Shown here one piece after another: positions 58,907 through 64,000 of a DNA stretch of 64,000 nucleotides (position 1 is its first letter; each line of letters opens with the position of its first letter). The DNA is from Phaseolus vulgaris. Lineage: Eukaryota > Streptophyta > Magnoliopsida > Fabales > Fabaceae. The stretch is from assembly GCF_000499845.2 (NCBI RefSeq), contig NC_023755.2, positions 765,732 through 829,731 on the forward strand. Direction: 5' to 3'. The translations under genes were made by a program, and so were the position numbers. A model generated the notes under the pieces. It saw only the letters and a program-made list of their open reading frames with translations, made no database searches and had not been told where the DNA came from.

Positions 58907-61691
58907 TCAACTTTTTTCTCCCACAATTGTTTTCCAAAAAAAATGTTCTCTCCACACCCTATCCATTTGCTCAATTGGCACATTCCTGGTCTCTGGCAAC
59001 AACAAGTATACAAACACTGTCATCACCACAACCCACCCCCCAAAGAAGAAGAATGTGCCAGACTTGAAATGGCACAGCATGCTAAGAAAAGTTTGAGCAA
59101 CTATGAAGGTAAAGAGAAAATTCACAGCAACAGTGATACTTTGTGCTGCTGATCTAATCTCCAGTTGGAAAATCTCACTAGGAACCAACCATCCTAGTGG
59201 CCCCCAAGACCATGCAAACCCTGCAACATATATGCATATCAAAAGTAGAATCAAATATGCATATATTTTGCTTATTTCACCATGGTCACCAAGCTGAGTT
59301 GCCATGATGCTCCCTACAATAACTTGTGACAAGAACATTTGGATGCCCCCAGATATGAACAACACTCTTCTCCCAAGTTTATCAACCATGAGCATTGAGA
59401 TGAATGTTGAAGTAGTGCCTACAACCCCAGTTACAATTGCTGACAGAAGAAGTGAAGCACTTTCTCCTAACCCAATGGTTAGGAAGAGGATTGGAGCATA
59501 AAAGGAAATGACATTGATTCCTGTGAATTGTTGGAAGAAGGGTATGGCTATAGCCATGACAAGTTGAGGCCTATACTTCCTATGCAAGATGTTCTTAAAA
59601 GGGTGTTTGATGGAGTTTGAAATATCACTTGCTTCAAAGAGGTCTTCAAGTTCTTGTTGGACATCATTGGTGCCACGGATGCGTTGCAGCATTAGCTTAG
59701 CCTTGTGACGGTCCTTGCTGTGTTGGATTATGCTGTTGGGTGTTTCTGGGAGGAAAAGTGACCCCAAACTGAGCATTGAGGCTGGAACTGCTGCCATAAC
59801 TAAAGAAATACGCCAACCCCACCCATCTTTGATCTTTTCTGTTCCAAAGTTTATCAGATTAGCTGATAGAACACCAATGCCAACACAAAGCTGGAAACCA
59901 ATGTTGATTGCTCCTCTGTACCTTGGAGGTGCCATTTCAGAGAGATATAAAGGGACTGACTGCAAAACAGTGAAATTTTACTTCCATATAACATTATAGT
60001 GAAGGTTCTAAATTGCTGTCACAGTGTTGATTTCGTTACCATTCTTGATGTCACAGAAAGTTGCAGACAAATGTGACCATAAATACCTTATAGATCTGGC
60101 AAGTGAGAAAATTATTACATGAGTACAAGATTGTTATTGTTGGAGATCTCACATCGACTAGAGATTAGGATATTTCATTTTTTTATAAGTGGGTGCAAAC
60201 CTCATCTTATAAACTCGTTTTATGAGGTTGAGTTAGACTTGAAGTCCACTTCTTAATATGGTATAAGAGTCATTTAAAGCCTATCCTAACGAGAGTTTGT
60301 TGGACCTATCGTGTCACCCGCTATCGGGTCGTTATCGGACCACCCATAACATATATTTCCATGCACGAATTGGTAACCTCGGCGTGAGGAGTGTGTTGGA
60401 GATCCCACATCGACTAGAGATTAAGACATTTCATAAGCTTAAAATCCACTTCTTAATAGTTATAATGTAGACTAATTCCCACACAACAACCAAATTCTAT
60501 TAACTCTTTGTTTTAAATATAAAATCCTGATTATATGTGACATGAAAGTTGGTCACAAATCATAGGCATGTACTATTAAAGATCATATAATAATTTCTCA
60601 TTTGGTGTACATGGTAAAACCAGTATATATAAGGAAGTTGTAAGGAAAATGGTACCTGATTGGCAAAGCCAATCCCAACTCCAAGCATAACTCGACCAAG
60701 TATAAGCATGTATATGTTGAGAGCTGCACCACCAAGAGCTGCTCCAATGAGAAATGCAGCACCACCTATGAGAATTGATGGTTTTCTGCCAAAGGCTCTT
60801 GTGACTGATGAGGCAAAGAAGGATGCTATAAGACCTGCTATGTAGAGTGATGAAGTGAATGTTGTTAGAAGCTGGCTATCAAACTTGCAGTAGTTGCTAA
60901 TCTTGGTGTCTTGCTTCATCTTGATGTATACTTCTGGGAAAAATTTCTCCAGAAATGGCACCATAGATGTTACTCCACCTGCACTTCTAGCAAATTAGTG
61001 AAAGCTCATCAAAGTACATGGCTCAATGATCAAAATGAAGGAGAAAACTTGAGGACATGATTTGAATGAATGGATTACAGAGTAAAAGAAATATTGATGA
61101 AGTACAAAAAATCTGAATGATCTTTAAATATGTTTTTCTTTTTTTCATGTGATGACAAATGATTGTTGTTACTTAAGATGTAAGCTTAACTGAAATGACA
61201 GGTTTTTACAAAAATAAAAAATAAAAAAACTATGTTTTTCTTATCCACAATACTTGAATATGATATTTTACTTAAGAAGATTTAGTCTAGTTCTTATGAT
61301 AGTTTCAAGAGAATTCTAATACAAAGAACTGAGATGAGATAAATTAAACACAAAAGTTAAACAAAATTAATCAGTTTAATCCATCTGTTTTTCCTTCCTA
61401 GTTTGATTTTCCCTTCACTAAGCTTTTCAACAAGTGTGTGTGGTCTTGGAAGTAAAAACAAGAAAGGAACAACACCAAGATCTTACAATCTAACAGATAT
61501 TTCCACAGTAAGAAAGTAACTAAAAGCATCAATAGAATGAAATTTAGGTATATATTCATGCCTGAAATTCCTATATCATAACCAAAGATAATGCCTCCTG
61601 TGGCAGCCACCATACAAGATAGAATCACAATACAAGTGATCTTCCCATTGTAACCTCTTTCATCATTTGCAATTGGCACCTCCACTGCCAT
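58907..61691 (-). CDS. Sugar transport protein, STP-type hexose/H+ symporter (copy C)
   Basis: Three exons, 61562-61691, 60656-60978 and 58907-59959, give 501 aa. The protein is more diverged from A and B but carries all STP marks: [14 protein letters not shown] across the first exon junction, NYCKF and MLCHF lid cysteines, [55 protein letters not shown] and [11 protein letters not shown]. The first intron starts GC rather than GT (TTCAG|GCATGA) and ends GTGCAG; only this junction restores the conserved GISGGVTSM. Copies A and B lack this intron. Start [10 protein letters not shown] is chosen by alignment with A/B; an in-frame ATG at 61754 would add 21 residues. Intron 2 contains a complete TRIM retroelement. 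Likely function: plasma-membrane proton-hexose symport. Confidence 0.92.
60138..60458 (+). mobile_element. Complete TRIM (miniature LTR retrotransposon)
   Basis: LTR1 (60138-60258, TGTTGGAGATCTC to CTTCTTAATA, 121 bp) is followed by a primer-binding site TGGTATAAGAGT (60259-60270), a ~120-bp non-coding interior, a purine-rich GGCGTGAGGAGTG, and LTR2 (60394-60458, internally shortened to 65 bp). Perfect 5-bp duplication GTTAT flanks it (60133-60137 and 60459-60463). It is inserted in intron 2 of sugar transporter C, on the opposite strand, and depends on other elements for movement. Confidence 0.85.
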
Positions 61692-62082
61692 AGCTGTTCC
61701 TGCAATTTGGTTCTTCTGCAGACTTGAGTGAACACATGGTGTTGGAATGTGCATATATAGTGAGTCAATTCAAATTTAGTGAAGGACTTAGACTAAGTGC
61801 AGTCTTTCTTGACTAATTCTGTATACATCAATACACTTAAATTTTATGGCCATTTTGAATAATATTTTTGGATAAATATTTGAGAATGTAAGAGATTTTT
61901 TGAGGTGTCAGCTTAACTAAGATTTGAAGTTGTATAATAACTGATAAAATTATATTATGTTAATTTCATTTGGAGTTTAACATGAGTATGAAAGAAAATT
62001 TTCACATCATTAGAAAGCGTTGAAAACAACAATGTGTAAAAAATAGTTATAAATGAAGCAAGAAAATGAAAAGTTAAGAGTA

Positions 62083-62204
62083 TGTTGGAGATCTCACATC
62101 GATTAGAGATTAGAGCCTTTCATTGTATATAAGTGGGTGCAAACCTCATTCCTATGGGTTGGTTTTTTGGGGTTGAGTTAAGTTTAAAGGTCCACTTTGT
62201 AATA
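62083..62204 (+). mobile_element. TRIM-family solo LTR with GAGTA target duplication
   Basis: 122 bp from TGTTGGAGATCTCACATCG to CCACTTTGTAATA, colinear with LTR1 at 60138-60258, flanked by a perfect GAGTA duplication (62078-62082 and 62205-62209). It lies about 400 bp upstream of the transporter C start codon. Confidence 0.85.
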
Positions 62205-62479
62205 GAGTAAAATAAATACAATTAAACCAAAAGTTTATTTTTTATTATAAATATTTATTCAAAGGTTTATTTAAACATAGTCTTTGTCTTTACTATTATG
62301 AGTCAATGCTGCCACTAATTTTGAATGTCACTTTCTTTGGTCTCTCACGTGCGTAGAATGTTGAAGTTGCACATGAGATGTGTACACACGTGTAGGCACT
62401 CTCTAATACACAATTGTTGTTTTCTTAACTCGAACAAAATAAATAAATAAAAAACATGAGTATCAATTAAGCATAAAAC

Positions 62480-62933
62480 TTTTGGTAAAAAAAATTATTA
62501 AATAGTAATCAAATTTATAGATAAAAAAATAATTAATCATTTTATTAACTAAATTAGATATTAACTTAGAAACTAAAAAGTTATTGATATTTAATGCGGT
62601 TTCTATTATCAGACAAATATTATAAAATAGTTTGTGAATTGGTATCTAAATTACATACCAAAATTTTAACTACTAATCTTTTAAATTATAAATTAGTCTC
62701 TAAAAGACTAATAGAGAATAATTTAGAACATAAGTAATTAGTAATTAAAACATTGGTAGCTAATAGTTATATACCAATTTAGAAACTACTTTATAAAATT
62801 TTATTAATAATAGAAACTACTTTAAATATCAATAAATTTTTAGTTTATAAAATAGTTTTTAATTTAGTTAATATAATGACTAATTATTTTAGTTTCTAAA
62901 ATTAATTTTTATTTAATAATTTTATTGTATTTG
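62480..62933. mobile_element. CACTA-type MITE, degraded copy
   Basis: The interior is colinear with the intact MITE at 6780-7197 (TTAGAAACTAAAAAGTTATTGATA, TTAGTCTCTAAAAGACTAAT). Both ends are eroded (left AAATTATTAAATAG, right TTTAATAATTTTATTGTA). The corresponding spot upstream of transporter A (about 54,450) lacks it. Confidence 0.65.
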
Positions 62934-63189
62934 TTGTTAATAACTTCAAAATGTTATCTCTAGTTTGCATTAAATTAATTGAAAAAGGATGGTACTTGAT
63001 ATCCTCTAAGATATTAAGGATATAGTAAGTAATATCCATGTAACTCTTTATAGTTGTAATGATTAGAAAAGTAATAAAAGATTCTAAGAATTATTTTGTC
63101 ATATGTAACTCTTTCTATATTATATATGTAAAAATTTTACAATTTTGCAAGTAGTATAATTATAGCAATGTCCTTTCTTTATTTATTTA

Positions 63190-64000
63190 AAAGAGAGAAT
63201 TATGATTTTTGAGTTATACAAATAATTTTTTTTTTTATTTCTTAAATATTACAAAAATATTATTAAATAAAAATTAAATTTAAAAATAAAAAATAATTAT
63301 TTTCTATACTAACTAAAATATTATTTATATGATTTATATTAATAATAAAAAATTATAAAATTATTTATAAATTAATATTTAAATTAATTACTTAAATTTA
63401 GTTATTAATATTTTAGATTCTCTTTATTAATATTTTTTTCATGGCAATAATACATAGAAAACCGAGGTCTGATATACTATTTTGTCAGTGAAAAAGATAA
63501 GTAATTTACAGTGATGTGAAGAAAAAATGAGGTAATTTAGTTTAATAAAAAATAGTGAACTTGATTGGTAGGGGTGATTGATTTTATTAAATTACTAAAA
63601 TTTAATAAGTTAGTTTTTGTGTAATGTTAAAATTCTGTTCAAGTATCTAAAAATAGTTAGTTAGAAACTACTTGTCTTTTTATTAAATTAAAAACTATTT
63701 TATAAATTAAAAATATTTTTAATATTAAAATAATTTATTAATAATTATTAGTATTAAAATAATTTATAATAATTATTAGTATTAAAATAATTTTTATTAT
63801 TAATAAAAATTTATAAAATTATTTTTTAATATCTAATTATTAATAATAATTATATTAAAAATTATTTTATAAACTAAAAAGTTATTAGTGTTAAAATAAT
63901 TTTTATTATTAATAAAAATTTATAAAATTATTTTTAAATTAGTATCTAATTATTAGTTATCAAGATTGATTTTAGTTATTTATTACTTTATATTCTAAAT
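63190..64000. repeat. Decayed, partly repeated MITE-like sequence
   Basis: The phrases TTATTAATAAAAATTTATAAAATTATTTTT and ATTAGTATTAAAATAATTT (near 63,740-63,800 and again 63,880-63,930) repeat within the tract and resemble the interior of the CACTA-type MITE. The window ends inside it. Confidence 0.45.

Larger units (their letters stand above)
61692..64000. other. Upstream region of transporter C and AT-rich end of window
   Basis: 61,740-63,020 is the counterpart of the segment upstream of transporter A, interrupted here by a solo LTR (62083-62204) and a MITE (62480-62933). From about 63,190 on, very AT-rich sequence looks like further decayed copies of the same MITE interior (TTATTAATAATAAAAATTTATAAAATTATTT strings repeated). 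No gene was seen. Confidence 0.6.

Overview
This is a plant nuclear window, almost certainly from a legume. Genes have many short GT-AG introns, intergenic DNA is very AT-rich, and small non-autonomous transposons and LTR relics are everywhere. The recurring LTR that begins TGTTGGAGATC and the roughly 540-bp satellite point to the phaseoloid legumes (Phaseolus/Vigna type). That placement is inference; no alignment could be run.

Layout. 0-0.4 kb (+): last exon of a Derlin-type ERAD protein. 0.4-6.3 kb: AT-rich spacer with several MITE-like elements. 6.3-13.1 kb (+): a nine-exon USP / protein kinase / U-box gene, modelled at 808 aa. 14.6-26.6 kb (-): a twelve-exon ceramide kinase gene, modelled at 611 aa, whose introns are loaded with copia- and gypsy-type relics. 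29.9-30.7 kb (+): an uninterrupted, GC-rich prohibitin gene (278 aa). 33.7-44.8 kb: an 11-kb tandem array of a ~540-bp satellite made of two sequence subfamilies. 47.5-50.3 kb (+): a seven-exon Ntn-hydrolase of the aspartylglucosaminidase/isoaspartyl peptidase family (356 aa). 50.6-61.7 kb (-): three tandem hexose/H+ symporters of the STP type (516, 504 and 501 aa). The first two are recent duplicates; the third keeps an extra first intron with a GC donor. 61.7-64 kb: AT-rich DNA with a solo LTR and degraded MITEs.

The genes do not form one pathway; this is an ordinary gene-bearing plant segment. ER quality control (Derlin), receptor-like ubiquitin ligation (U-box kinase), sphingolipid signalling (ceramide kinase), mitochondrial inner-membrane scaffolding (prohibitin), asparaginyl-glycan or isoaspartyl turnover, and plasma-membrane sugar uptake (STPs) are each complete, except the Derlin, which is cut by the window edge.

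The most interesting structures are non-genic. They are the satellite array between gene-bearing segments with an in-register block of a second subfamily, a miniature LTR retrotransposon family with exact 5-bp target duplications, a SINE-like insertion dated by an empty site in the neighbouring paralogue, and a mosaic upstream region in the sugar-transporter cluster. All exon borders are read by eye from splice consensus, phase and family conservation. Every model closes in frame.
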